Assembly (NCBI GenBank): GCA_951813045.1
Contig: CATOTF010000002.1
Coordinates: 2,480,001-2,544,000, forward strand
DNA from: an uncultured Rhizobiaceae bacterium
Lineage (GTDB): Bacteria > Pseudomonadota > Alphaproteobacteria > Rhizobiales > Rhizobiaceae
Direction of reading: 5' to 3'
Length of the DNA stretch: 64,000 nucleotides
Shown here: piece by piece, positions 10,701-18,078 of the stretch
How positions within the stretch are numbered: position 1 is the first letter of the stretch
Layout: each line of letters starts with the position of its first letter
Position numbers and translations under genes: made by a program
The notes under the pieces: generated by a model
What the model was told of the DNA's origin: nothing
Seen by the model: only the letters and a program-made list of their open reading frames with translations
The model's database searches: none

Positions 10701-11473
10701 GTAACCGATTGAGCTGGAACGGTGTCACAATACCTGCGAACGGCCAGGTGACAGTCACTCTCATTGCGGTTGCAGGCAGCCGGGTAACCATTGGCGATCA
10801 TACAAACCAGGCGTTTGCTTTCAATCCGCTAACCCTTGCACAAGTGTCTAACACTGCAACTGCCACAGTCAGTAACGAAGGCGATCCCGATTTCTACTGC
10901 GCCACAATAATCGGTCGGGTTTTCGAAGACCGGAACGGAGACGGTCGTGTCGATAGAAACGAACCAGGACTGAAAGGGGTTCGCCTTGCGACAGTAAAAG
11001 GGACCTTGATTAAAACTGGCAAACACGGCCGTTATCACCTGCCCTGCCCCATCGAGCCAAATGCGAAGATCGGATCAAATTTCGTTGTCAAGATCGACGA
11101 GCGAACGATCCCACGCGGCTACAAATTGGTCAGCCGCAATCCACAGATGGTCCGGTTAACGCGGGGGAAAATCACAAAAGTAAATTTTACGGTCCAACGC
11201 ATGGCGGAAGTGGCTCTGGCAATTTCCTCGGGAGTATTTCGGCCAAACAGCACCCGTCTTTCCCAAAAATATGCCGATGGCATCAAACAAATTATCCAAG
11301 CACTTGAGGAAAACCCGGGCTCGTTGGCCCTCACATATCACGCATCACCAGAAGAAAGGAAAATCGCTAGGAAGCGATTAAAGGCAGTTCAGATTGCCAT
11401 TGAAGACGCTTGGCGGAAACGCGGAAGACCCTACGATTTAAGCATCGAACGAACAATCGAAATCAAACGTTAA
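4710..11473 (+). CDS. Giant secreted repeat protein, main part (12 tandem repeats, Ig/cadherin-like, SdrD-B-like, DUF11, C-terminal OmpA-like region)
   Basis: This frame encodes about 2,250 residues after the T7 junction. Domains in order: about twelve 110-residue beta repeats (4922-8962) with recurring VSDxDxxG, GSxETVTL, PGxFxxxL, DGSGSNGSINAANGD and ITYTDxLxxDGS; three Ig/cadherin-like modules with the ANDxxxxPxxxxVxVLxND pattern (about 8960-9780); an SdrD-B-like domain with a DxDxDxIRDPGE loop (about 9790-10030); a DUF11-type domain (about 10500-10880); a second SdrD-B-like module DRNGDGRVDRNEPG (about 10910-11200); and a basic C-terminal region that loosely resembles an OmpA-like fold (VFRPNSTRL...LEENP...RKRLKAV). 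No LPXTG anchor, autotransporter barrel or RTX block is seen. The likely role is a cell-surface or extracellular adhesin; this is an inference from composition. Confidence 0.75.
4922..8962 (+). repeat. Twelve tandem repeats of about 330-350 bp inside the giant protein gene
   Basis: Each unit encodes about 110 residues ending in a GG-T-G type linker (for example ITGGATG). The outer units have diverged, while the central ones stay close at DNA level. Unit starts fall near 4922, 5283, 5601, 5950, 6290, 6625, 6960, 7293, 7626, 7963, 8290 and 8632. Confidence 0.75.
6786..7627 (+). repeat. Near-identical 333-bp direct repeats (units 6-8)
   Basis: The words ACCCTGCAAACAGC at 6794, 7127 and 7460 and ATACCGACAATC at 6962 and 7295 are exactly 333 bp apart, and the DNA between them is almost identical. 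Such recent duplications can expand or contract by recombination and are a likely site of assembly error. Confidence 0.85.
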
Positions 11474-11488
11474 GAGAAGGGTAAATTT

Positions 11489-11538
11489 ATGGCCTTATTT
11501 AGCAAATCCGCCGTTGCTCTGCTCTCTTGCGCTGCAAT
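11489..11538 (+). pseudogene. Start of an exported-protein gene cut off by IS-A
   Basis: ATG at 11489 follows AAGAGAAGGG and opens a signal-peptide-like sequence (MALFSKSAVALLSCAAIV). The reading enters the left end of an IS3-family element at 11539 and stops at 11558. It lies 15 bp after the giant repeat protein, so it was probably the next gene in that operon, perhaps a secretion or partner protein. The rest of the gene is not found in this window. Confidence 0.6.
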
Positions 11539-11586
11539 TGTTCCCCGTCAGCATTCATGAGACAGAGGTTTGATTTTTCTTAAGAG

Positions 11587-11997
11587 ATGATTTTGGTTCA
11601 TCGTAGCCCTTATGGAGCGAAGATGAGACATAAATCAGGAACCCAAGGATCAGGTTCAGAGAAATTGATCCGAACCATCAAACGCAAGACCCGCCGTCAG
11701 TATAGTGCGGAGGAAAAGATCCGCATTGTGCTTGATGGCTTGCGCGGTGAAGACAGCATAGCTGAACTGTGCCGCCGTGAAGGTCTTGCTGAAAGCATGT
11801 ACTACAAATGGTCGAAGGAGTTTATGGAGGCCGGTAAAAAGCGTCTGTCAGGCGATATAGTGCGTGAGGCTTCCACCGATGAGGTCAAAGGTCTGCGCCG
11901 TGAAGCCCGTGATCTGAAGGAATGCGTGGCAGATCTCACGCTGGAAAACCGTCTTCTTAAAAAAAGCATGATCGCGGATGGGGAGGATATCGAATGA
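11587..11997 (+). CDS. IS-A OrfA, helix-turn-helix transposase subunit
   Basis: The 136-residue protein is a Tnp_1/IS3-type OrfA. A basic N-terminus is followed by the HTH (RRQYSAEEKIRIVLDGL, then SIAELCRREGLAESMYYKWSKEF, about residues 37-80) and a coiled-coil-like C-terminus (about 95-130). It binds the IS ends. Its stop overlaps the OrfB start in ATGA, so the two are translationally coupled. It is identical in sequence to the copy at 54474-54884. Confidence 0.9.
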   Translation: MILVHRSPYGAKMRHKSGTQGSGSEKLIRTIKRKTRRQYSAEEKIRIVLDGLRGEDSIAELCRREGLAESMYYKWSKEFMEAGKKRLSGDIVREASTDEVKGLRREARDLKECVADLTLENRLLKKSMIADGEDIE

Positions 11998-12494
11998 GAT
12001 ACCCAGCATCTGAGAAACTGGAAATCATCCGAATTGTTGAACAATCACATCTGCCAGCCAAGGTGACACTTGATAAGCTTGGCGTCTCACGGCCAACTTT
12101 TTATCGCTGGTATGATTTGTATCAGCGATTGGGTGAGACAGGATTGGAAGACAAACGTTCTGGTCCCAACAGAGCCTGGAACCGCGTGCCAGAAAATATA
12201 CGGGCACAGATCATTGATCTGGCCCTTGATCAACCGGAACTGTCTCCTCGTGAACTGGCTGTGACATTCACAGACACGAAGGCCTATTTTGTATCGGAAA
12301 GCTCAGTGTACCGACTGCTCAAGGCCCTGGACCTGATCACCAGCCCGGCATTTATCGTCATGAAAGCTGCCAGTGAGTTCCGCGACAAGACCACAGCCAT
12401 CAACCAGCTGTGGCAAACAGACTTCACCTATCTGAAGGTCATTGGCTGGGGTTGGTTCTATCTCAGTACGATCCTTGATGATTATTCGCGATAC
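11994..12494 (+). pseudogene. IS-A OrfB transposase, truncated
   Basis: The frame encodes an HTH and the start of the integrase (rve) core, including the first catalytic Asp (QTDFTYL). At 12494 it runs into IS-B and ends at an unrelated stop at 12527. The second Asp and the Glu of the DDE triad, present in the 326-residue complete copy, are lost. It is not a functional transposase. Confidence 0.85.
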
Positions 12495-12557
12495 TGGACT
12501 TGTCACGGTTTAGTTCCGTGTCCTTGAATTGGATTAATCCCATCAAGGAGAACTATT

Positions 12558-12833
12558 ATGGCACGAGGCCACACAGACGAATTCAAGCGTGAAGCGGTGC
12601 GTATTGCGCTGACCAGCGGACTTACCCGGAAACAAGTGGCATCAGATTTGGGGGTCGGCTTTTCGACGTTATCGAAATGGATACAACAATCCCGGCCTGA
12701 TGACCTTCCACCATCGGTTGATATTGATCTGGCCAAAGAGAATGAGCGGCTTCGCAGAGAGGTTCGTCTCCTCACGGAGGAGAGGGAGATATTAAAGAAG
12801 GCAACAGTGTTCTTCGCGGGTCAAAGCAAGTGA
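12558..12833 (+). CDS. IS-B OrfA, helix-turn-helix/leucine-zipper transposase subunit
   Basis: The 91-residue IS3-type OrfA starts after AAGGAG. It has an HTH (TRKQVASDLGVGFSTLSKWIQ, about 23-43) and a leucine zipper (about 58-83, leucine-rich with ENERLRREVRLL). OrfB lies in the -1 frame and overlaps it at GTGA (12830-12833). IS3 elements usually make an OrfAB fusion by -1 frameshifting; a plausible A-rich slip site (TTAAAGAAG) lies near 12791. Confidence 0.9.
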   Translation: MARGHTDEFKREAVRIALTSGLTRKQVASDLGVGFSTLSKWIQQSRPDDLPPSVDIDLAKENERLRREVRLLTEEREILKKATVFFAGQSK

Positions 12834-13687
12834 GATTTGCGTTTGTCGAAGAACACAGGAAACACGTTCCGGTGGATCGGCTTTGCCATATTCTGAATGT
12901 TACATCGCGTGGTTATCGTGCCTGGCACAACCGCCCTGTTAGTCAACGGCAGCGCGATGACATGGTGGTTCTGGCGCACATCCGTGAACAGCATCACTTG
13001 AGCCTTGGCAGTTATGGTCGCCCGAGAATGACGCAGGAGTTGAAGGAAGCCGGCCTTGCTATTGGTCACCGCCGTGTTGGCCGCCTGATGCGCGACAACG
13101 GCATTCGAGTGGTCAGAACACGCAAATACAAAGCTACGACCGATAGCAATCACCGCTTCAACATTGCGCCTAACTTGCTGGGGCGGAACTTCCAAGCGGA
13201 TAAACCCAACCAGAAATGGGCAGGTGACATCAGCTACATCTGGACCCGTGAGGGCTGGCTGTATCTGGCAGTGATGATCGATCTACATTCACGCCGTGTG
13301 GTGGGTTGGGCTGTCAGCAACCGGTTGAAGAAAGACTTGGCATTGCAGGCTCTCAACCGGGCTTTGGCCCTTCGAAACCCACCGCCGGGCTGCATTCATC
13401 ATACGGACCGTGGCAGTCAATACTGCTCTCATGATTATCAAAAACGAATGCGTGAACTGAAGTTTAAAGTGTCCATGAGCCGAAAAGGCAATTGCTGGGA
13501 CAACGCCGTGGTCGAGACGTTCTTCAAAACACTCAAAGCCGAACTCATCTGGCGCGGCACATGGCAAACACGACAGCAAGCAACCGACGCCCTGTTCCAA
13601 TACATCAACGGCTTTTACAACAGCCGCAGAAGACACTCAGCAATAGGAGGAATGTCGCCCATCAAATTTGAACGAAAAACGAGTTAA
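12830..13687 (+). CDS. IS-B OrfB, DDE integrase-type transposase
   Basis: The 285-residue protein has an HTH_21 region (about 40-85, SYGRPRMTQEL) and the rve catalytic core with the DDE set: WAGDISYI, HHTDRGSQY and NAVVETFFKTLKAE. The C-terminal YNSRRRHSAIG motif is typical of IS3 OrfB. It appears intact. It probably acts as an OrfAB fusion that excises IS-B as a circle and reinserts it. Confidence 0.93.
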   Translation: MRFAFVEEHRKHVPVDRLCHILNVTSRGYRAWHNRPVSQRQRDDMVVLAHIREQHHLSLGSYGRPRMTQELKEAGLAIGHRRVGRLMRDNGIRVVRTRKYKATTDSNHRFNIAPNLLGRNFQADKPNQKWAGDISYIWTREGWLYLAVMIDLHSRRVVGWAVSNRLKKDLALQALNRALALRNPPPGCIHHTDRGSQYCSHDYQKRMRELKFKVSMSRKGNCWDNAVVETFFKTLKAELIWRGTWQTRQQATDALFQYINGFYNSRRRHSAIGGMSPIKFERKTS

Positions 13688-13769
13688 ACGAGAACAGGAT
13701 GCGGAATTAATACGGGACAAGTCCATCTATGATTTTGAGATAGATAAAATTTCTGGCACGGTTGCCCGT

Positions 13770-14162
13770 ATGAAGTTATCGTCATTTAGATATTCAGTTT
13801 TGGTGCTCCTTGGGCTCGAGTTTGCCAACAATATTGGCCAGGCTCAAGAATCGTCACAATTGCAAGATACAGGTCGTGGTCTTGCAGAGAAACACTGCGC
13901 ACGGTGCCATGTCGTTAATGATTCTGATCTGTTCGCCGGTATTTCATCGACCCCTTCATTTCCGCTGCTCGTCAACCATTTATCGGATTGGGAAGAACGT
14001 TTCTTGAGTTTTCACACACGGCTTCCGCACCCATCAATCGTGCAGTTCAAGGGTGAGGCCATTGATCCCGATAAACCTGTGCTGGTCGTGCCGGTGGAAT
14101 TGGTGTACTCGGATATTGATGCGTTGGTTGCCTATGCCAGAACGTTAAAGAAGAACGATTAA
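13770..14162 (+). CDS. Small exported c-type cytochrome of the tungstate/formate region
   Basis: I choose ATG 13770 because it opens a Sec signal peptide (hydrophobic core about residues 7-18, cleavage after GQA near 25). The longer frame from 13668 would begin inside IS-B. The 130-residue protein has one heme-binding CARCH at residues 43-47. There is no Met after the heme motif, so the usual His/Met ligation is not possible. The HTRLPHPSI segment (about 86-94) offers His as a distal ligand instead. It ends 19 bp before tupB and may be cotranscribed with it. A role in periplasmic electron transfer from formate dehydrogenase is inferred from context. Its original promoter may have been removed by the IS insertion. 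Confidence 0.75.
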   Translation: MKLSSFRYSVLVLLGLEFANNIGQAQESSQLQDTGRGLAEKHCARCHVVNDSDLFAGISSTPSFPLLVNHLSDWEERFLSFHTRLPHPSIVQFKGEAIDPDKPVLVVPVELVYSDIDALVAYARTLKKND

Positions 14163-14181
14163 TGTTGGGGTTGGACAATCT

Positions 14182-14886
14182 ATGATTGATGTCTGGGAGG
14201 GCATTCTACAGGCGTTCCGTCTTGTTTATAGCCTGGATCGTGACCTGTTTGAAATCGTGTTGCTATCGCTGTATGTGACGTTATCAGCTGTTATTGTGGC
14301 GTCGCTAATTGGGCTGCCTCTGGGTGCTTGGCTTGCAGTAAATCGGTTTCGATTTCGCAGGGCAACGATCGCCCTTCTAAACGCGTTGATGGGCCTTCCG
14401 CCGGTCGTCGTTGGCTTGATTGTCTACATTCTATTTTCGCGGTCCGGGCCATTTGGTGTCTTTGGACTGTTGTTCACGCCAACTGCGATGATTATTGCTC
14501 AGGTGATCATTATCACCCCCCTAATTGCCTCCATTGCCCATCAGGCAATTCGGGACCTGTGGGCCGAATATCATGATCTTCTGATTTCATTAACCACCAG
14601 CAAAAAGCAACGTATGAAGACGTTGATATGGGATGCCCGCCGGTCATTGTTAACTGCATCACTGGCCGGTTTTGGGCGGGCAATTGGTGAGGTGGGCGCC
14701 ATCATGATTGTTGGTGGGAATATTGATCATGTCACCCGGGTGCTGACTACTGCGATTGCGCTTGAAACCGGAAAAGGGGATTTTGCTCTGGCGCTTGGTC
14801 TTGGTTTTATTTTGATCGGCCTCGCAATTGCAGTAAATATGGCTATCCATGTGCTTTCCAAAACCGAACGTGGGGGACAATGGTGA
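14182..14886 (+). CDS. tupB: Tungstate ABC transporter permease TupB
   Basis: The 234-residue membrane protein has about five or six hydrophobic segments and the binding-protein-dependent permease signature region (about 155-175, SLLTASLAGFGRAIGEVGAIMIVGGN). The ARAIGExGA-like loop contacts the ATPase. Length and sequence style match TupB, the permease of the tungstate-specific importer. It overlaps the ATPase gene's TGATG. Tungstate supply suits the adjacent formate dehydrogenase, whose family can hold W instead of Mo. Confidence 0.85.
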   Translation: MIDVWEGILQAFRLVYSLDRDLFEIVLLSLYVTLSAVIVASLIGLPLGAWLAVNRFRFRRATIALLNALMGLPPVVVGLIVYILFSRSGPFGVFGLLFTPTAMIIAQVIIITPLIASIAHQAIRDLWAEYHDLLISLTTSKKQRMKTLIWDARRSLLTASLAGFGRAIGEVGAIMIVGGNIDHVTRVLTTAIALETGKGDFALALGLGFILIGLAIAVNMAIHVLSKTERGGQW

Positions 14887-15599
14887 TGACAACCATTCTT
14901 CCACTAGTGCTGGAAAATGTGACGGTTCGAAAACGAGATAAGACCATTCTCAAAGATATTTCCCTGAATTTCGCGCCTGTCGGATTTACAATTGTTATGG
15001 GCCCCAACGGTTCGGGAAAAACTACATTGCTGCGTCTTATGCATGGCTTAGAACGTCCACGGGGCGGCAGCGTAAAATGGAGTTCCAGCGAACGGGAAGC
15101 GCGTCCGCAACAGGCTTTTGTTTTTCAAACACCTGTTATGATGCGACGATCCGTGATCGATAATATCGCTTACCCTCAAATCGCACATGGTGTTAGTAGA
15201 GCAACTTCCAGCAGCAAGGCCGCTGATTGGGCTGATAATGTAGGGCTGGCACACGTTAAAAGCATTGAAGCGACCAATCTCTCGGGCGGTGAACGCCAAA
15301 AACTGGCTATTGCCCGCGCACTCATAAATCAGCCCGAATTGGTATTCCTGGACGAACCAACGACAAATCTTGATGGCAAATCAACGCGTGAGATTGAGGG
15401 TATTTTACAGAAGGCTTTTAATGGCGGAACGCGCATTATTATGACCACCCATGACATAGGCCAGGCAAAACGGCTTGCTACAGATGTCGTATTCATCAAC
15501 AGGGGAGAATTGTGCGAACATTCTCCAGCGGAAGAGTTTTTTGGTGCTACACAAAGCAGTGCGGCGCGCGCGTATTTGAACGGAGATATCGTGGAATGA
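14886..15599 (+). CDS. tupC: Tungstate ABC transporter ATP-binding protein
   Basis: The 237-residue ATPase has Walker A GPNGSGKTT (about 38-46), the signature LSGGERQK (about 135-142), Walker B LVFLDEPT and the switch His in TTHD. I prefer ATG 14886, which has GGGGG at a normal distance; ATG 14880 lies too close to it. It hydrolyses ATP to drive tungstate import with TupB. The stop overlaps the tupA start in ATGA. It lacks the long MOP/TOBE C-terminus of ModC, as is usual for Tup-type ATPases. Confidence 0.87.
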   Translation: MTTILPLVLENVTVRKRDKTILKDISLNFAPVGFTIVMGPNGSGKTTLLRLMHGLERPRGGSVKWSSSEREARPQQAFVFQTPVMMRRSVIDNIAYPQIAHGVSRATSSSKAADWADNVGLAHVKSIEATNLSGGERQKLAIARALINQPELVFLDEPTTNLDGKSTREIEGILQKAFNGGTRIIMTTHDIGQAKRLATDVVFINRGELCEHSPAEEFFGATQSSAARAYLNGDIVE

Positions 15600-16411
15600 T
15601 CTCGATGGTGCGGTTTCTGCTGCCGCTTATGTTAATGGCTGTTCCCGGCTGGGTATATGCAGCCGAAATGCGCGTTGCGGTTACAACGTCGTTTCACAAC
15701 TCCGGCCTCTCAGACGTTTTACTCCCACAGATAAAACAAGACCTCGATATTGATGCTCGCTTGATTGTTGTGGGAACGGGCCAAGCTTTAAAGCTAGGCC
15801 GTGCGGGTGATGTGGACGCAATATTGGTCCATTCAAAGAAAGCAGAAGAGCTATTCGTAGAGGAAGGATATGGCACCCACCGCCGGGAAATAATGTACAA
15901 TGATTTTGTGATTATTGGCCCATCTTCAGACTCGGCCAAAGTTGCTGCCGTAACTTCTGTAAATGCCGCGTTCAGCGCAATTTCTGCATCCAAACCTATA
16001 TTTGTCAGCCGGGGGGATGATAGCGGCACACACCGCAAGGAATTGGCACTTTGGAAACTGGCCGGGTTGGACTCAAACGCGTTTGAGCCAAACTGGTATC
16101 GTGCCGTCGGTTCCGGCATGGGTGCTGCTTTAAACACGGCCAGCGGCATGAACGCTTATATAATGTCGGACCGGGCAAGTTGGTTGAAGTTTAAAAACAA
16201 AGGTGATTTGAAATTGCTGTTTTCTGGTGACCCGGTGCTGTTCAATCAATACGCTTATCTACCGGTGAACCCCGCCAAACACCCTCACGTACATAACGAA
16301 ATGGCGAAAGCGCTGGAAAACTGGTTGGTAGGTAAGAAAGCTCAAACCATGATCGGTGCTTACAAAATTTCCGATGAGACACTTTTCATACCAAACGCAA
16401 CACCCAATTAG
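15596..16411 (+). CDS. tupA: Tungstate-binding periplasmic protein TupA
   Basis: The start at 15596 overlaps the ATPase stop (ATGA) and opens a Sec signal peptide (residues 1-22, cleavage after VYA). The mature protein shows the TupA oxyanion-binding marks: TTS at 30-32 followed by SGL, and SRGDDSGTH at 138-146. It captures tungstate in the periplasm and passes it to TupBC. The total of 271 residues is the usual length. A molybdate-binding ModA would lack the RGDxSGTH motif, so tungstate is the better call. Confidence 0.9.
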   Translation: MISMVRFLLPLMLMAVPGWVYAAEMRVAVTTSFHNSGLSDVLLPQIKQDLDIDARLIVVGTGQALKLGRAGDVDAILVHSKKAEELFVEEGYGTHRREIMYNDFVIIGPSSDSAKVAAVTSVNAAFSAISASKPIFVSRGDDSGTHRKELALWKLAGLDSNAFEPNWYRAVGSGMGAALNTASGMNAYIMSDRASWLKFKNKGDLKLLFSGDPVLFNQYAYLPVNPAKHPHVHNEMAKALENWLVGKKAQTMIGAYKISDETLFIPNATPN

Positions 16412-16424
16412 TCGGATAATTTTG

Positions 16425-16721
16425 ATGGATGATTTTACCAAGACCAACCGAAAAGAGCGCCGTGCTGCTGAAGCCCGCGGAGAGATGACGGACCGGCGAT
16501 TTATGGAGATAGCTGATAAATTTATCGACGTTGCAAACCGTGAAAACCAGACCGTGAATGCAACAGAACTTCACATGGCACTTCTCTACGCTGCTGCGCG
16601 TTACAATGCCCATGTGGCAAAGAATGTGTTGGAGATTGATGAGCATGAGCCATACGTTACGGAGATGCTAAAGTCCTATCAGGAGATGTTACGCAACCAT
16701 TTGGCTGACCCTAGTATTTAG
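16425..16721 (+). CDS. DUF3144-family protein
   Basis: The 98-residue soluble protein starts 13 bp after tupA. The core ADKFIDVANRENQ...ALLYAAARYNAHVAKN...YQEMLRNHLAD (residues 26-97) matches the pattern I know for the DUF3144 family. The N-terminus has a KTNRKERRAAEARG stretch. Its function is unknown. It is the last gene of the tup operon and converges with the DUF3306 gene, overlapping its end by 4 bp. Confidence 0.7.
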   Translation: MDDFTKTNRKERRAAEARGEMTDRRFMEIADKFIDVANRENQTVNATELHMALLYAAARYNAHVAKNVLEIDEHEPYVTEMLKSYQEMLRNHLADPSI

Positions 16722-17389
16722 GTCTCTCGTTCCAGTTCCAGACGCTTGCGGAGTGAAACCTTGGGCATCGGCTCTTCTTCCATTGGCACAGGTTCCTCGA
16801 TTGGATCATTCGACGCTTCGTTCTCTAAAACGAGTAAATCGTCCGTTTTCTCTTCAATTTCCTGGGTGTCTTCACCGCTGTTTTCTGACTCCTCTTCAAC
16901 TTCGCTTTCCGAAGCTAGCTGTTTCTCCTCTGCGGTATCCGCGGCATCTTCATTGTCAGGTTCTTCGTCCTCTTTGAAAAGATCGAGATATCCTTTGCCC
17001 GCCTGATAGGCAGATTTGAAGGTCTTCATGATCAGGTCGGGGCTTGCAAAATCGTCATCATAGTCAACCAACCCGTCAACATTGGCGAAGACCGGACTTG
17101 TTCGCCACAGGCTGGCCATGGCCTGTTTTTTCAGCATATCCGGAACACCCGCCTTCATGAACACCGAAAAATCGCTTTCCTCATCCATGGTTTCCAGGTC
17201 GACAGCTTCTGCTGCTTCACGATTGGCTTGAAGTTCGGCTTGTAGCCTAGCTTCTTCTTCAGACTGTTCCTCAGGGCTTGTTATTTCAACGGCCTCAACT
17301 TCCTTCTCAAGGGCGTCTTCACGGGCAACGGCCAGTTTGCGTTGTGACCAGCGCGATAGTCTTTTCTCATTTCCGGTATCATCGTCCAT
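16718..17389 (-). CDS. DUF3306-family formate-dehydrogenase-associated protein
   Basis: The 223-residue acidic protein starts with RLSRWSQRKL and has the family core SDFSVFMKAGVPDMLKKQAMASLWRTSPVFANVDGLVDYDDDF (about 72-115). It ends in a long Glu/Asp-rich, low-complexity tail (about 140-215). DUF3306 genes are regularly found beside DUF3305 in formate dehydrogenase clusters. The molecular role is unknown. It follows the DUF3305 gene by 20 bp on the same strand and converges with the DUF3144 gene. Confidence 0.75.
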   Translation of the reverse strand: MDDDTGNEKRLSRWSQRKLAVAREDALEKEVEAVEITSPEEQSEEEARLQAELQANREAAEAVDLETMDEESDFSVFMKAGVPDMLKKQAMASLWRTSPVFANVDGLVDYDDDFASPDLIMKTFKSAYQAGKGYLDLFKEDEEPDNEDAADTAEEKQLASESEVEEESENSGEDTQEIEEKTDDLLVLENEASNDPIEEPVPMEEEPMPKVSLRKRLELERET

Positions 17390-17409
17390 TAAGGCGGCCT
17401 TATTCTGCG

Positions 17410-17958
17410 CTAATGTTTGGTTACATTTGAGAAAATTGGGGCTTTTCCGAATTTCTGGTCTTCAAGTTTCAACCTATCACGCTTGCGTTTGATGAACTCC
17501 TCTTCAACATGATGTTCTTCCACAAAAGCCTGGATGAAAACCGCAACAGCCTCCGGCATAGCAACTTTCTCAACAATATCATCGCCTGCATCCATCATAT
17601 CCTGCGCGTCATATTCGGATGCTGTCACCGCATGAGCAACATAAGGAAATTCCGCATGTGGGTTCTCGTCTTCCTGTAACACGATGTAAAGTTCAGGAAT
17701 TGGAAGCATTAAATTGGAGCGAAGCGCCTCCGTCTCTTTACGGTGAAGTGTGAGCAAGAGCGTACCTGCATGATAACGGACACAACCGGGCGATTTCATC
17801 ATCTCTTGCCATTTAACATCCGTATCCGCGTTCATGAACACCGAAACAGGCATCCAAACGCAATCCGCCCACGGGTGAGCAGATTCTCGTCTTTCAACCA
17901 CGATGCCAAGCGGGATACTGACTTCGCTTTTGTCGATGCTTCGTTCTGGCTTGGTCAT
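17410..17958 (-). CDS. DUF3305-family formate-dehydrogenase-associated protein
   Basis: The 182-residue protein contains the family opening IPLGIVVERRESAHPWADCVWMPV (about 15-38) and ELYIVLQEDE (about 88-97). It has no signal peptide or membrane segment. It is probably the first gene of a two-gene unit with DUF3306, and is divergent from the ferredoxin-like gene across a 120-bp gap. A role in assembly or regulation of formate dehydrogenase is inferred from neighbourhood only. Confidence 0.75.
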   Translation of the reverse strand: MTKPERSIDKSEVSIPLGIVVERRESAHPWADCVWMPVSVFMNADTDVKWQEMMKSPGCVRYHAGTLLLTLHRKETEALRSNLMLPIPELYIVLQEDENPHAEFPYVAHAVTASEYDAQDMMDAGDDIVEKVAMPEAVAVFIQAFVEEHHVEEEFIKRKRDRLKLEDQKFGKAPIFSNVTKH

Positions 17959-18078
17959 AAAGATTCTCCAACATAAAGCCTATAGCAAACCCTTTGGAAT
18001 CCAAGGGACTTTATTCCAATGGACGGATGCTGCAGAGCGTATAAGATGAGCTAGGAAACCGTTCGGGACACAAAGTAA

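Larger units (their letters stand above)
11539..12494 (+). mobile_element. IS-A copy 1: IS3-family element, right part missing
   Basis: The left end begins TGTTCCCCGTCAG and continues TGAGACAGAGG. It is an imperfect inverted repeat of the right end seen in the complete copy at 54426-55934. The element is identical to that copy as far as 12494, where it stops after CGCGATAC and IS-B begins. About 550 bp of the right side are absent, so this copy cannot transpose alone unless helped in trans, and it lacks one end. Confidence 0.85.
12495..13725 (+). mobile_element. IS-B copy 1: complete IS3-family element, 1231 bp
   Basis: The ends are TGGACTTGTCACGGTTTAGT at 12495 and, on the other strand, TGGACTTGTCCCGTATTAAT ending at 13725: good terminal inverted repeats with TG...CA ends. 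It carries overlapping orfA and orfB. The left flank is IS-A and the right flank is unrelated chromosomal DNA, with no matching 3-4 bp target duplication. A deletion or rearrangement therefore followed insertion into IS-A. Confidence 0.85.
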
